DNA from: Novipirellula herctigrandis
Lineage (GTDB): Bacteria > Planctomycetota > Planctomycetia > Pirellulales > Pirellulaceae
DNA: 64,000 nucleotides
Reading direction: 5' to 3'
NCBI GenBank assembly: GCA_007859835.1
Contig: SJPJ01000001.1
Coordinates: forward strand, 7,869,651-7,933,650
Shown here: positions 37,534-46,043 of the stretch, in pieces
Layout of the letters: each line of letters starts with the position of its first letter
How positions within the stretch are numbered: position 1 is the stretch's first letter
Position numbers and translations under genes: made by a program
Notes under the pieces: model-generated
Database searches by the model: none
What the model was told of the DNA's origin: nothing
What the model saw: the letters and a program-made list of their open reading frames with translations, nothing else

Positions 37534-37905
37534 GCTCTTTAGTGACGTATCGGCGGCGTAGCCACCGTAGTGCACGATCACGTTGCGGTAATACAGTATC
37601 TTCGCGTCCGGATTGACCGCTTTGACGGCCCGAGCCGCCTTCAGCGTTCCCGCTTCAACCGATCCGGAATCCCTGTGCCCTGTTGCTTTCTCAAAGGTAA
37701 TTAGCGGAAAGGTTGCAAGGTATCGAATCTCTTCATCGGTGAACGCGGTGTCTTTTCGGATATGCACATACAGCGGCACGCGGTCCCACGAGAAGGCCGG
37801 CATCCGCTCTGGATTCGCCATGGGATCGGACGGTTCATCCGCCTGAAGTACATTCGCTGAGCAAAGCAACGCGGCGAGTAGGGTCATTGTGAAAATCGGA
37901 TTCAT
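37523..37905 (-). pseudogene. GHL15-like putative glycoside hydrolase, 5' part split by an IS element
   Basis: The ATG at 37905 begins a signal peptide (MTLLAALLCSANVLQA), followed by AFSWDRVPLYVHIRKDTAFT, IRYLATFPLITFEKATGHRD and AVNPDAKILYYRNVIVHYGG, the first strands of a barrel-type hydrolase. The frame runs into the IS at 37522 and would end inside it. Joined to the part at 35101-35928 it gives a 399-residue secreted protein. It lies 96 bp after the sulfatase at 38.0 kb, so it was part of the same run. Confidence 0.8.
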
Positions 37906-38001
37906 TCTAATTCTCTATGGAATGGGATTGATATTACTGGGTTAGTCTTCGAATTTTTTCATCGTGGACGTCCTTTCCAAATTGCGATTTCAACAGACAC
38001 T

Positions 38002-39357
38002 CTAGTAACTCACCGTTCCGCCTCTCGCCGGTTTCTGGCGTTCGTTCTTCCACCACTCGCTTGGGCCTTCGGCTTCGATGTCCGCCCACAGCTTCAAGAG
38101 AATGCTTTTCATTTCGTCGATCTTTTCCGGCATCTTGGCGGCCATATCGTGTTCTTCTTTCCAATCCTTTTGAACGTTGTAGAGCTGGAACTTTGTCAGC
38201 GTCTCATCGCCGATAATCTTCCAATCACCGATACGCATAGCGACCCGCTCACTTGGCGCGGAAACGTGTGTGCGCCAGAAAAGCGGAGTCTTGCGTTTGA
38301 CCAACTTACCTTCAAAGGCGGGCAGCATGCTTGTCCCGTCGATGGTGCGATCTGTAGGCAATGGAATCCCCACGATGTCCAGCACCGTCGCGAACACGTC
38401 CGTGCCGATGACAGGCACATCACTGGTGCTGCCCGGCTCAACATGCCCGGGCCATCGCACCAAGCCCGGCACACGAATGCCGCCCTCGTACTCACTGCGT
38501 TTGTTGCCGCGCAAGCCGCCGCTTGTTCCACCATACGCTGGAACCGGACCATTGTCGGAGGTGAAATACAACCACGTATTCTCACTCACGCCCTGCTCAT
38601 CCAAGGCGTCCAACAGCATGCCCAACGCGTGGTCGAGTTGAGTAATGTTGCCCATGTATTTGCGGTTCTCATGCCCTTGGTAGAGAGATTGAAAACGTGT
38701 ATCGGTGGCAATCGGGGAATGCGGCTCATGAAACCACACCGACATGGCGAAAGGCTTAGCAGGGTCGCGCAGGTCTTTCAACCAATGCCGTGCTTCCGCA
38801 GCTACCAACGGAGCCGAATAGCCCTCCATTTCTCCCACGGGATTGCCGTTGCGGACAAAGTTCCCTGGATTCTTGTGACTGGGCTCGGCGTTATTGTGCG
38901 TTGCCATCCAGTAGTCGTAACCGTGATCGCCCGGTTGAGGATAATCAGGCTCATTGAATTGTTGCTTCGAGAGCAAGTGCCACTTTCCAACATGACAGGT
39001 TTCGTAACCGACCTCTTTGAGCAACGTCGGATAAGTGATTTCACTGGCCCGCAGATGAGCCTCGTGATTCCCAGACAGATGGCGGTAGACACCATTGCGG
39101 TAGGGTGTGCGCCCTGTCAAAATCGCCGACCGTGAAGGCGAGCAAACACCGCAGGCCGAATAACACTGAGTGAATTTAACACCCTGCGCTGCTAGCCGGT
39201 CCATATTCGGCGTCTGTATCAGCTCATGTCCGTAGGTTGCAGAGTCTCCCCAACCCATGTCGTCGGCGACCACAACCACAATATTCGGTTTGACTGCTTC
39301 TGCATTCGCAGCCGCAGTTCCGAACAAACACAATACAAACAAAGCAATACGTATCAT
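38002..39357 (-). CDS. Type I sulfatase
   Basis: A 451-residue secreted sulfatase. Signal peptide (IALFVLCLFGTAAANA), then IVVVVADDMGWGDSATYGHE and ACGVCSPSRSAILTGRTPYR with Cys72 as formylglycine precursor. KWHLLSKQQFNEPDYPQPGD, FTSDNGPVPAYGGTSGGLRG and YEGGIRVPGLVRWPGH follow the family order. The ATG at 39357 starts the signal peptide; the frame is open 41 codons further upstream without support. It lies 193 bp after the sulfatase at 39.5 kb, a gap that could hold a secondary promoter. Confidence 0.93.
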   Translation of the reverse strand: MIRIALFVLCLFGTAAANAEAVKPNIVVVVADDMGWGDSATYGHELIQTPNMDRLAAQGVKFTQCYSACGVCSPSRSAILTGRTPYRNGVYRHLSGNHEAHLRASEITYPTLLKEVGYETCHVGKWHLLSKQQFNEPDYPQPGDHGYDYWMATHNNAEPSHKNPGNFVRNGNPVGEMEGYSAPLVAAEARHWLKDLRDPAKPFAMSVWFHEPHSPIATDTRFQSLYQGHENRKYMGNITQLDHALGMLLDALDEQGVSENTWLYFTSDNGPVPAYGGTSGGLRGNKRSEYEGGIRVPGLVRWPGHVEPGSTSDVPVIGTDVFATVLDIVGIPLPTDRTIDGTSMLPAFEGKLVKRKTPLFWRTHVSAPSERVAMRIGDWKIIGDETLTKFQLYNVQKDWKEEHDMAAKMPEKIDEMKSILLKLWADIEAEGPSEWWKNERQKPARGGTVSY

Positions 39358-39550
39358 CTTTAGTTTCCTGTTTATCCTATGTTGATTTGATTTTTCCGCC
39401 TGCCAAACATTCAATTGACCATTCTTTTGAGAAATCACCTCGTTGAGTTTTTTGTCGGGGGGAGCCGTATCGCAATTCACAAGGATCGCTGTCTAGAGCG
39501 AGGGGAAAAGGAAGTTCTGGCGAACTCCACTACTGGTTTCGGATCAGACG

Positions 39551-40978
39551 TCATTCGACGGACTTCGCAAGTGGTTTTGGATTCTCGACGAACGCGGCGG
39601 GTCTGCTGTTGTCGGCAATGTCTTTTGCGAACGCCTTCAGATGTTGCTGTAGTCTTCGCACGACTTCCGGATGCGACGTTATGACGTTTTTGTTCTCACC
39701 GATATCGCTCTCCAAATCATAAAGCTGCGTGGGTTTTCCATTGTTCGTATGGAGTTTCCAGCTTCCCGACCTCACCGCGCTGAGTGTGTTTCCGCGGTGA
39801 TAAAAGAATGTCTCGTGCGGTGTTTTCGCCTTGCCGACGAGCGTTGGCCAGATGTCTTTGCCATCGATGACTCGATCGGTTGGAATCTTCGCGCCAGCTA
39901 GCTTCGCAAACGTCGGCAACAGGTCCATGGTTGTCATGAGTTCGCTATTGTCTTTGCCTGCAGGGATCTTTCCCGGCCAACGGGCGACGGTCGGCTCACG
40001 CATGCCGCCTTCGAAAGTGGTGCCTTTGTTTCCACGCAAGGGACCGGGACTCGCGAAGATGGTGTTTTTCGGTGGCCCGTTGTCAGACGTGAAAAGGACG
40101 AAGGTGTTTTCGTCAAGTCCGTTTGCCTTAAGCGTGTCTAGGATTCTGCCGACGGACCAGTCGATTTCGGCGATCGCCTGATGGAAGAGTTTGTCCCGCG
40201 TTCGGTAATCGATATTCGCGTTTTCCGTCTTCAACGTCGCCACGACTTCATCGGAGACGGTTTCCATGAATGGAGGCGAAACGTGCAACGGCGCGTGGGG
40301 GATGGGATGCGGAATGTAGAGAAAGAACGGCTCGTCCTTGTTCCTCTCGATAAATGACACCGCGTGTTCGGTAACTCGCTTCGTCAGGAAGTCGGCATCG
40401 GGATCCATCTCGATCACCGTTTCATCTTGCAGCAAAGGCAGCGGAGGAAAGTGGTAGTGATTCTGTCTCGGATGAAACGGATGGATATCGTGGCTGTAGG
40501 GGATTCCGAAATACTCATCGAAGCCTTGCTTGGTTGGTAGAAACTCTGGCTGATCCCCGAGGTGCCATTTGCCGAAGATCCCAGTCCTGTAGCCGACCGT
40601 TTTCAGAACTTCGGCGATGGTGATTTCACCGGGATTCAATCCCTTTCGGTCTCCGGCGAGCAGCACTCCGAAGTTTGAGCCCATCGCCATGTCGATGCGT
40701 TTCGGGTAGCACCCGGTCATCAGGCCGGCACGAGAGGGAGTGCACACTGGAGCCGCCACGTAGAAACTGGTTAGCCGAGAACCCTCCGCGGCCATCTGGT
40801 CGATGCGAGGCGTAGTAACGTGTTTACCGCCAAAGCAACTGAGATCACCGTAGCCCTGGTCGTCGGTGAAGATGACGATGAAGTTGGGTTTGTTATTTTC
40901 AGCGCTGAGCAGTGGAACGAACATTCCGCTCAAGCCTGCAACAACAAGGTATAAAATGAGATTGGTATTATTTAGCAT
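39551..40978 (-). CDS. Type I sulfatase
   Basis: A 475-residue secreted sulfatase. Signal peptide (LILYLVVAGLSGMFVPLLSA), IVIFTDDQGYGDLSCFGGKH with the metal-site Asp pair, and APVCTPSRAGLMTGCYPKRI with Cys79 as formylglycine precursor. GKWHLGDQPEFLPTKQGFDE, SFIERNKDEPFFLYIPHPIP and FTSDNGPPKNTIFASPGPLR are further family motifs. The C-terminus (LYDLESDIGENKNVITSHPE) is typical. The order of motifs is close to the sulfatases at 44.5 and 51.0 kb. It begins 41 bp after the GH116 gene, so it is probably co-transcribed with it. Confidence 0.93.
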   Translation of the reverse strand: MLNNTNLILYLVVAGLSGMFVPLLSAENNKPNFIVIFTDDQGYGDLSCFGGKHVTTPRIDQMAAEGSRLTSFYVAAPVCTPSRAGLMTGCYPKRIDMAMGSNFGVLLAGDRKGLNPGEITIAEVLKTVGYRTGIFGKWHLGDQPEFLPTKQGFDEYFGIPYSHDIHPFHPRQNHYHFPPLPLLQDETVIEMDPDADFLTKRVTEHAVSFIERNKDEPFFLYIPHPIPHAPLHVSPPFMETVSDEVVATLKTENANIDYRTRDKLFHQAIAEIDWSVGRILDTLKANGLDENTFVLFTSDNGPPKNTIFASPGPLRGNKGTTFEGGMREPTVARWPGKIPAGKDNSELMTTMDLLPTFAKLAGAKIPTDRVIDGKDIWPTLVGKAKTPHETFFYHRGNTLSAVRSGSWKLHTNNGKPTQLYDLESDIGENKNVITSHPEVVRRLQQHLKAFAKDIADNSRPAAFVENPKPLAKSVE

Positions 40979-41019
40979 GATGTCCTGCCTTCTTATATGT
41001 GCTTCGATATCCGTTGATT

Positions 41020-44000
41020 TCAGAGAGTAAATTGGATGTTCAGAGTCTGGCTGGCACTCAGTGTGACCGCTTCTGCAAAGTGCAGGATGTAGCGATCCGC
41101 TTCTTCATTGAAGGAGGCTTCGACGATTCTTCCATCCACGTCCACCCTGGCTTGCTTCGCGGCAGAGCCTTTCACTTTGGCAAGTGAGAATTCTCTAAGC
41201 ACAAGCTTGCCGTAGCGAATTTCAATCGACGCGGATTGCTTGCCATCGACCGCTTGCTGGGTAAAACTGCCCCAGCCCTCCGCCGCAGTGAACGGGGCCT
41301 TGAAGTTGTCCGGTGACACGCGCGGTGCAAATCCAATGCGTCCCTTGGGGCCGTGGTATTCAAAACCGCAGGCGGCGAGGAACACACCATAGCTAGCCAT
41401 CGAACGAGCATAGTGATCACCGCATTCGATATCGTTATACGGATTGCGTTTCTCTGCTGCATAGCGTTCATGAACGGCCTTGGTGATGGCCAAACCCTTT
41501 TCCACCAGCGAGTCTCCCGCTTTTCCTTCATAGACCATGTGGGCGGCCACTTGGTACTCAAAGCCGTTCATGCATTCGTTGAAATATCCGCCCGGGCCGG
41601 TATACACCGGTGGGTTCTCCTTGGTGCGCAGCTCACCTCCTGGAACGGCCGCGGTCGCACCACCCTTGGGCCAAGTACACATTAGCAATCCAGCTTCGCC
41701 GGGCATCGCATACCAACGAAACGCCTTTTCGATCTGGATGTGATCCAGCGAATATTGGCCTGCGTCGGGAGCGAAGTTGTACTTCCACAGACTGTTGAGC
41801 GCTGAAACCGTTTCTTTCTCTGGAATCACACGGCCCAGGCCCACTTGCTTTATCCAAGCCTGGCCAAGCACTTGGTCAATGTGACAACCCTTGTTCGAAT
41901 TGAGCGCACTTTTAATTGGGTCCGGTTTGTGAATGAAGTACTCCCCATCAAACACTTGCGTGACCATATTCTCAAAACCCTGGTCGATGAACGTGCGACA
42001 TCGCGTGGCGAAATTGGTGTCGCCCATCTCGACCGCCATCGCTTCACCGGCCGCAAGAGCCGCCAGGTACATTCCACTCAACCAGCCCATCGGTCCATAC
42101 CAGGAAGCATCGAGCGTGTGCTGCTGTCTGCCTTCAAGCATCCCGTTGCCGTGGTGGTCTTCGCGGATCAAGAACTGGACCGCTTTTTTCACATTCGGCC
42201 AGATCCGTTTCAGGAAGTCGCTGTTCGCCGACATCTGATGTTCCCGATAGGCGCGCAGAATCGAGCCGGCCTGACCGTCGATCGCAGGGGTGGAATGGAC
42301 TTCGCCACGATGGCCAATGATGCCCGAATCGGGATGAAAGCCGACGCCAGTTTTAAAATCCACCATCTCACGAAAAGCACGCTCAAGCTCGGGGAACACT
42401 CTTCCCAAGGCTTGGGCATAATGCCAAACGTGCGTGCAAGTGCCAGGGCAACAGTCCACGCCCTCCCAAGCGTAAGGCCGGCCATTGTCGAACCAATGGA
42501 ACGTCTGGCTCGCGACGCAGGCGATTGGAATGAAGCTGCGGTCGAGTAACCAATACGGCAGCGTGCTGTCGTACCAGGTTTTGTTCCAGTCACGTGTGCC
42601 GCCGAGCAGACGCTGTTTGTTCTTGCAGAGGTAACCCGCGACCTCGCCAGCCGAGCCAAACCACGGCGCATAGTGTCGGTGCAGTTTGGCGAAATCCCGT
42701 ACCCCAAGCAGTTGGCTGCGACCATCGCCCTTCTCTTTGTAGTCCGGGAAGTACCAGGTGATGGCAAAGTCCAGCGTCCTCGATTCCCCGGGGGCCAACT
42801 GAAATGCGGCAAATAATCCGCCGACGAGCAATTCGTCGAGCGGTTTGACCGCTTCTTCTTTTTCTTTTTTCTGCGAGAACGGTTTGCTCTGCTCAAATAA
42901 TCCGGCCGGGTTGTCCGGATCAGAAAGCGACGATGTGGCGGAAACCGTCAGCCCCTCTTCCGCGACGTCATGCAGCAGCGTCAGCGTGGTCGATCCGTAC
43001 CCGTGTTTGTCTTCGACTCCGCCAGCGACACTTTTTCCATCGGAAAAGACAATCTGGTCCACCGTAATGTGGGCCCAACCACCTTTGATCTCATCGACAA
43101 TACGAATGCGCGCCTTCTTGCCTTGGTAAGCCGTCATGTCGATTGAGACCGGATGCAGCGTACTGCTGTTCTTGCCGGCGACCCGGGCGACCTCTTTGCC
43201 GTCAACCATCACCGCCACGTGTACGCCCTTTCGATTGCCTCCACCTACCGTCATGAGGATGGTGTTTCGCTCGACGGTAAACTCCGGGCTGACCAAGGTG
43301 CCTGTGCGTGTGTCCGCCGCGATGTGATCGCCACCAAGACGTGTGTTGTACGAATTCGCGATGCGATGGCCCGTGTGGCCGGTGATCTTTTGTTCGACCG
43401 ACCGCGACTGGACCGGGAATGGTCCGCCCTGAAATGCGGTGCCCTCGGCGGACCAATCGCCCCACTCTTCGCCTTCGAAATCGGCGAAGACAATGTCCTC
43501 CCTGTCTTTCTTGTCTTCCCTGTCACCTCGGAGGGAGGTTGCAGTCGCACGTGGCTCTACCGTGCTAAGCATACTGACCCGGCCGACGGCTTGAACCAAC
43601 CGGTTCCTGCGTTGGCCGAGGGCTGGATCGGTCGTATAGGGACAGGTCGCATTCTGCATCCAACTGCCGAGATCGACATCCACTGCAGCGTCAGACGTAT
43701 TCGTTACGGTGTAGCTCATCACCGTCGCAGGCAGAGCGGAGTCTTTTGCATTGAGTGGAATAAACGGAGTGAACGCCTCGAGCTTGATCTCAACGGGGAA
43801 TCCCTTTTCGGCATAAGCGACTTTGCCAATCGGGTATTCCCCCCGAAAGGTTACCGCGGGGAATCCCTGGCGATCGAGCGTCTTGGTCGTTGTTTTGTCG
43901 GATGTCTTGACGCGGACCAGGAATCCCTGCGCCACGTCAGCGCCGTTTCGATTGGTGTACTTTTCACCCGCCGCGATCGGATTTGCGTAGTGTCCACCAA

Positions 44001-44415
44001 ACGTAAATGCAGCAATGCGATTGCCATGATCGCGTTCGCGGGTGTAGTTGCACTTGAAGATATCCCACAACCAAAGTCGGCCATCACCAGACAGGTAAAG
44101 CTGCCCGCAGCCGATTCCGCCAACCGGCATGCCGATGTATTTGAGCTGTTCACTCGAGAATATCTCGGCCTTGCCACGCTCCGTCAGCGAAGCGATCCAC
44201 TGAGTCGCCAGTTTCTTATCGGCAGGGATTAGGTGGTTGGAAACATCAGCCTTGGTAAACGGGCCCGCCATTGCCTGAGCCCCGATCGGTAACATGGCCG
44301 CGCCGGCACCCGCGCCTAATTTGGTAAGAAAATTCCTACGTTTGATGGTTGATCCACACCCACAGGATGAAGATGAGCACGAGTCCCCGTTTCCACTATG
44401 CTTTGTATCGTTCAT
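41020..44415 (-). CDS. GH116-type glycoside hydrolase with an inserted beta-sandwich and a Tat signal
   Basis: An 1131-residue protein. The N-terminus has a Cys-rich stretch (CSSSSCGCGS) followed by a twin-arginine signal (KRRNFLTKLGAGAGAAMLPI), so it is exported folded. The N-terminal GH116 domain starts with GMPVGGIGCGQLYLSGDGRL. A ~150-residue beta-sandwich is inserted at about residues 300-455 (ADFEGEEWGDWSAEGTAFQG, then ILMTVGGGNRKGVHVAVMVD and GGWAHITVDQIVF). The (alpha/alpha)6 catalytic domain contains YAWEGVDCCPGTCTHVWHYA, with Glu651 as probable nucleophile, and GCHIDQVLGQAW, with Asp847 as probable acid/base, by comparison with GBA2-like enzymes. Known GH116 members are beta-glucosidases, beta-xylosidases or related; the sugar here is unknown. 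Confidence 0.88.
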   Translation of the reverse strand: MNDTKHSGNGDSCSSSSCGCGSTIKRRNFLTKLGAGAGAAMLPIGAQAMAGPFTKADVSNHLIPADKKLATQWIASLTERGKAEIFSSEQLKYIGMPVGGIGCGQLYLSGDGRLWLWDIFKCNYTRERDHGNRIAAFTFGGHYANPIAAGEKYTNRNGADVAQGFLVRVKTSDKTTTKTLDRQGFPAVTFRGEYPIGKVAYAEKGFPVEIKLEAFTPFIPLNAKDSALPATVMSYTVTNTSDAAVDVDLGSWMQNATCPYTTDPALGQRRNRLVQAVGRVSMLSTVEPRATATSLRGDREDKKDREDIVFADFEGEEWGDWSAEGTAFQGGPFPVQSRSVEQKITGHTGHRIANSYNTRLGGDHIAADTRTGTLVSPEFTVERNTILMTVGGGNRKGVHVAVMVDGKEVARVAGKNSSTLHPVSIDMTAYQGKKARIRIVDEIKGGWAHITVDQIVFSDGKSVAGGVEDKHGYGSTTLTLLHDVAEEGLTVSATSSLSDPDNPAGLFEQSKPFSQKKEKEEAVKPLDELLVGGLFAAFQLAPGESRTLDFAITWYFPDYKEKGDGRSQLLGVRDFAKLHRHYAPWFGSAGEVAGYLCKNKQRLLGGTRDWNKTWYDSTLPYWLLDRSFIPIACVASQTFHWFDNGRPYAWEGVDCCPGTCTHVWHYAQALGRVFPELERAFREMVDFKTGVGFHPDSGIIGHRGEVHSTPAIDGQAGSILRAYREHQMSANSDFLKRIWPNVKKAVQFLIREDHHGNGMLEGRQQHTLDASWYGPMGWLSGMYLAALAAGEAMAVEMGDTNFATRCRTFIDQGFENMVTQVFDGEYFIHKPDPIKSALNSNKGCHIDQVLGQAWIKQVGLGRVIPEKETVSALNSLWKYNFAPDAGQYSLDHIQIEKAFRWYAMPGEAGLLMCTWPKGGATAAVPGGELRTKENPPVYTGPGGYFNECMNGFEYQVAAHMVYEGKAGDSLVEKGLAITKAVHERYAAEKRNPYNDIECGDHYARSMASYGVFLAACGFEYHGPKGRIGFAPRVSPDNFKAPFTAAEGWGSFTQQAVDGKQSASIEIRYGKLVLREFSLAKVKGSAAKQARVDVDGRIVEASFNEEADRYILHFAEAVTLSASQTLNIQFTL

Positions 44416-44510
44416 TGGACACCTTTATTGCTTGTAGGTTTAGCGTCCCCGCCTGGCTTCTGCTTTCGAGGAAAACAAGCGAGGGTTCTTGTTTAAAATT
44501 GAGCTTTGAC

Positions 44511-45956
44511 CTACTCCTTTTCACTTGGATTTAGCAAGCCATGGGGGCGCTGATCCGAACCCATGACTTCAACATCGCCGACCTCTGCGCGGATACGTTT
44601 GGCCTCCTTCATCAACTCAGCAACCAGTTCCGGATGCTGTGAGTAGACATTCGTTTTTTCGCCAACGTCGGTATCCAAATTGAACAACATCGGTTGTTTC
44701 AACGAGAGATGAATCTTCATACGATTCCCTCCGGCTCTTTTGGCCCAATAAGGCTGATCCGCAATCGTGCGTGGCAGATGCAGTTTCCACTTTCCCTTGC
44801 GCACGGCCTGCAGATTCAAACCGTTGTAGTAGTGGAACGTTTGGTGAGGACTTGGGCTGGTTTCGCCGGTCAGCAGATGAAAGATGTTTTTTCCATCGAT
44901 TTTGCGATCACGCGGCAGTTGAACGCCAGCTACATGACAGAACAGCGGCAGCAAATCCATGCTGGTGATCATGGCATCGGAAACCAGCCCCGCGGGAATC
45001 CGACCTGCCCAGTGAAAAATTCCCGGCACGCGGTGGCCACCTTCCATCGTGACATACTTTCCTCCGCTTAGCGGCTTGGCGGATCCATTTACGGCTGGTC
45101 CGTTATCCGACAAAAAAACAATCAACGTGTGGTCACCGATACCAGCCTCTTCCACCGCCGCACGCACCCGTCCAACACTATGATCGAGTTCCAGAAGAAA
45201 ATCGGCGTACGCACCTGCCCGGCCTTTGATACCGGAGGTGCCATTGAAGGCATCGCTGGGCAGAATAGGACTGTGTGCGATGTGATGAGAGAAGTAGATA
45301 AAGAACGGCTCCTCTCTCTTCTCCCCAATAAAGGCAACGACCTCATCGGTGTAGAGTTTCGTCACCTTTTCAAATTCAATATCCGTTTCCTGGACCTTGC
45401 GATTCCGGTAAAGAGTATCCGCATCCCGATGCTCTGGTTTTGAGGAATAATTCGCATGAAGCCCCAGGTATTCATCAAACCCGGCATCGAGCGGATGAGA
45501 ACCGTCGACGTGAAATCCAAGGTGCCATTTGCCGACCATCTTATTGTGATATCCCGCTGTCTTCAGCAGTTCGGCAATGGTCAGCTCATCGGGAGCAATC
45601 CCGTATTTCGCATACTTTGGCGTATCATGTCTTGAGATCGGATGCCCACAACGCATGGGATAACGCCCCGTCATTAGAGCTGCCCGGGAAGGCCCGCACA
45701 CGTTGGCCGCCACCAAACAATCGGTTGAACGAAATCCCTCGCTCGCCAACCGATCGATCTCCGGCGTACTTCGTTTCGCGCCATAGCAGCCCAAATCGCC
45801 GTAGCCGACATCATCCACAAAAATCAGAATGATGTTTGGTGCTTGAGCCGGCGTCTCCGCATAAGCCATGTTCATCACTGCCATCGCGATCAACAGGCAG
45901 GCACTTAAACGCAGTTCACTCGTCGTGTAGGTCATGTTGATGCCTGTTTCCATCAT
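44511..45956 (-). CDS. Type I sulfatase
   Basis: A ~481-residue secreted sulfatase. Signal peptide (LSACLLIAMAVMNMAYA), then IILIFVDDVGYGDLGCYGAK and AANVCGPSRAALMTGRYPMR, where the Cys of CGPSR (residue 87 from the chosen start) is the formylglycine precursor. GKWHLGFHVDGSHPLDAGFD, IYFSHHIAHSPILPSDAFNG and FLSDNGPAVNGSAKPLSGGK follow. Several starts are possible: GTG at 45965, ATG at 45956 or 45953, and ATG at 45935; the last puts the signal peptide closest to the N-terminus. It follows GH97 by about 80 bp and precedes GH116 by 95 bp. Confidence 0.92.
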   Translation of the reverse strand: MMETGINMTYTTSELRLSACLLIAMAVMNMAYAETPAQAPNIILIFVDDVGYGDLGCYGAKRSTPEIDRLASEGFRSTDCLVAANVCGPSRAALMTGRYPMRCGHPISRHDTPKYAKYGIAPDELTIAELLKTAGYHNKMVGKWHLGFHVDGSHPLDAGFDEYLGLHANYSSKPEHRDADTLYRNRKVQETDIEFEKVTKLYTDEVVAFIGEKREEPFFIYFSHHIAHSPILPSDAFNGTSGIKGRAGAYADFLLELDHSVGRVRAAVEEAGIGDHTLIVFLSDNGPAVNGSAKPLSGGKYVTMEGGHRVPGIFHWAGRIPAGLVSDAMITSMDLLPLFCHVAGVQLPRDRKIDGKNIFHLLTGETSPSPHQTFHYYNGLNLQAVRKGKWKLHLPRTIADQPYWAKRAGGNRMKIHLSLKQPMLFNLDTDVGEKTNVYSQHPELVAELMKEAKRIRAEVGDVEVMGSDQRPHGLLNPSEKE

Positions 45957-46043
45957 GGGATTCACTCTCGTTGTTTCACCGGCTGGGAATTTTGGCGAAT
46001 CCCCATGCGGCTTGCCTCTTCATTGCCCTCGATTCACGAATCC

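Noticed and set aside
38149-39135. 328-codon plus-strand open frame inside a sulfatase gene
   Set aside because: Antisense shadow of the sulfatase at 38002-39357 with no recognisable domain.
43153-44232. 359-codon plus-strand open frame inside the GH116 gene
   Set aside because: It is antisense to a strongly conserved hydrolase gene and has no motif of its own; a shadow frame.
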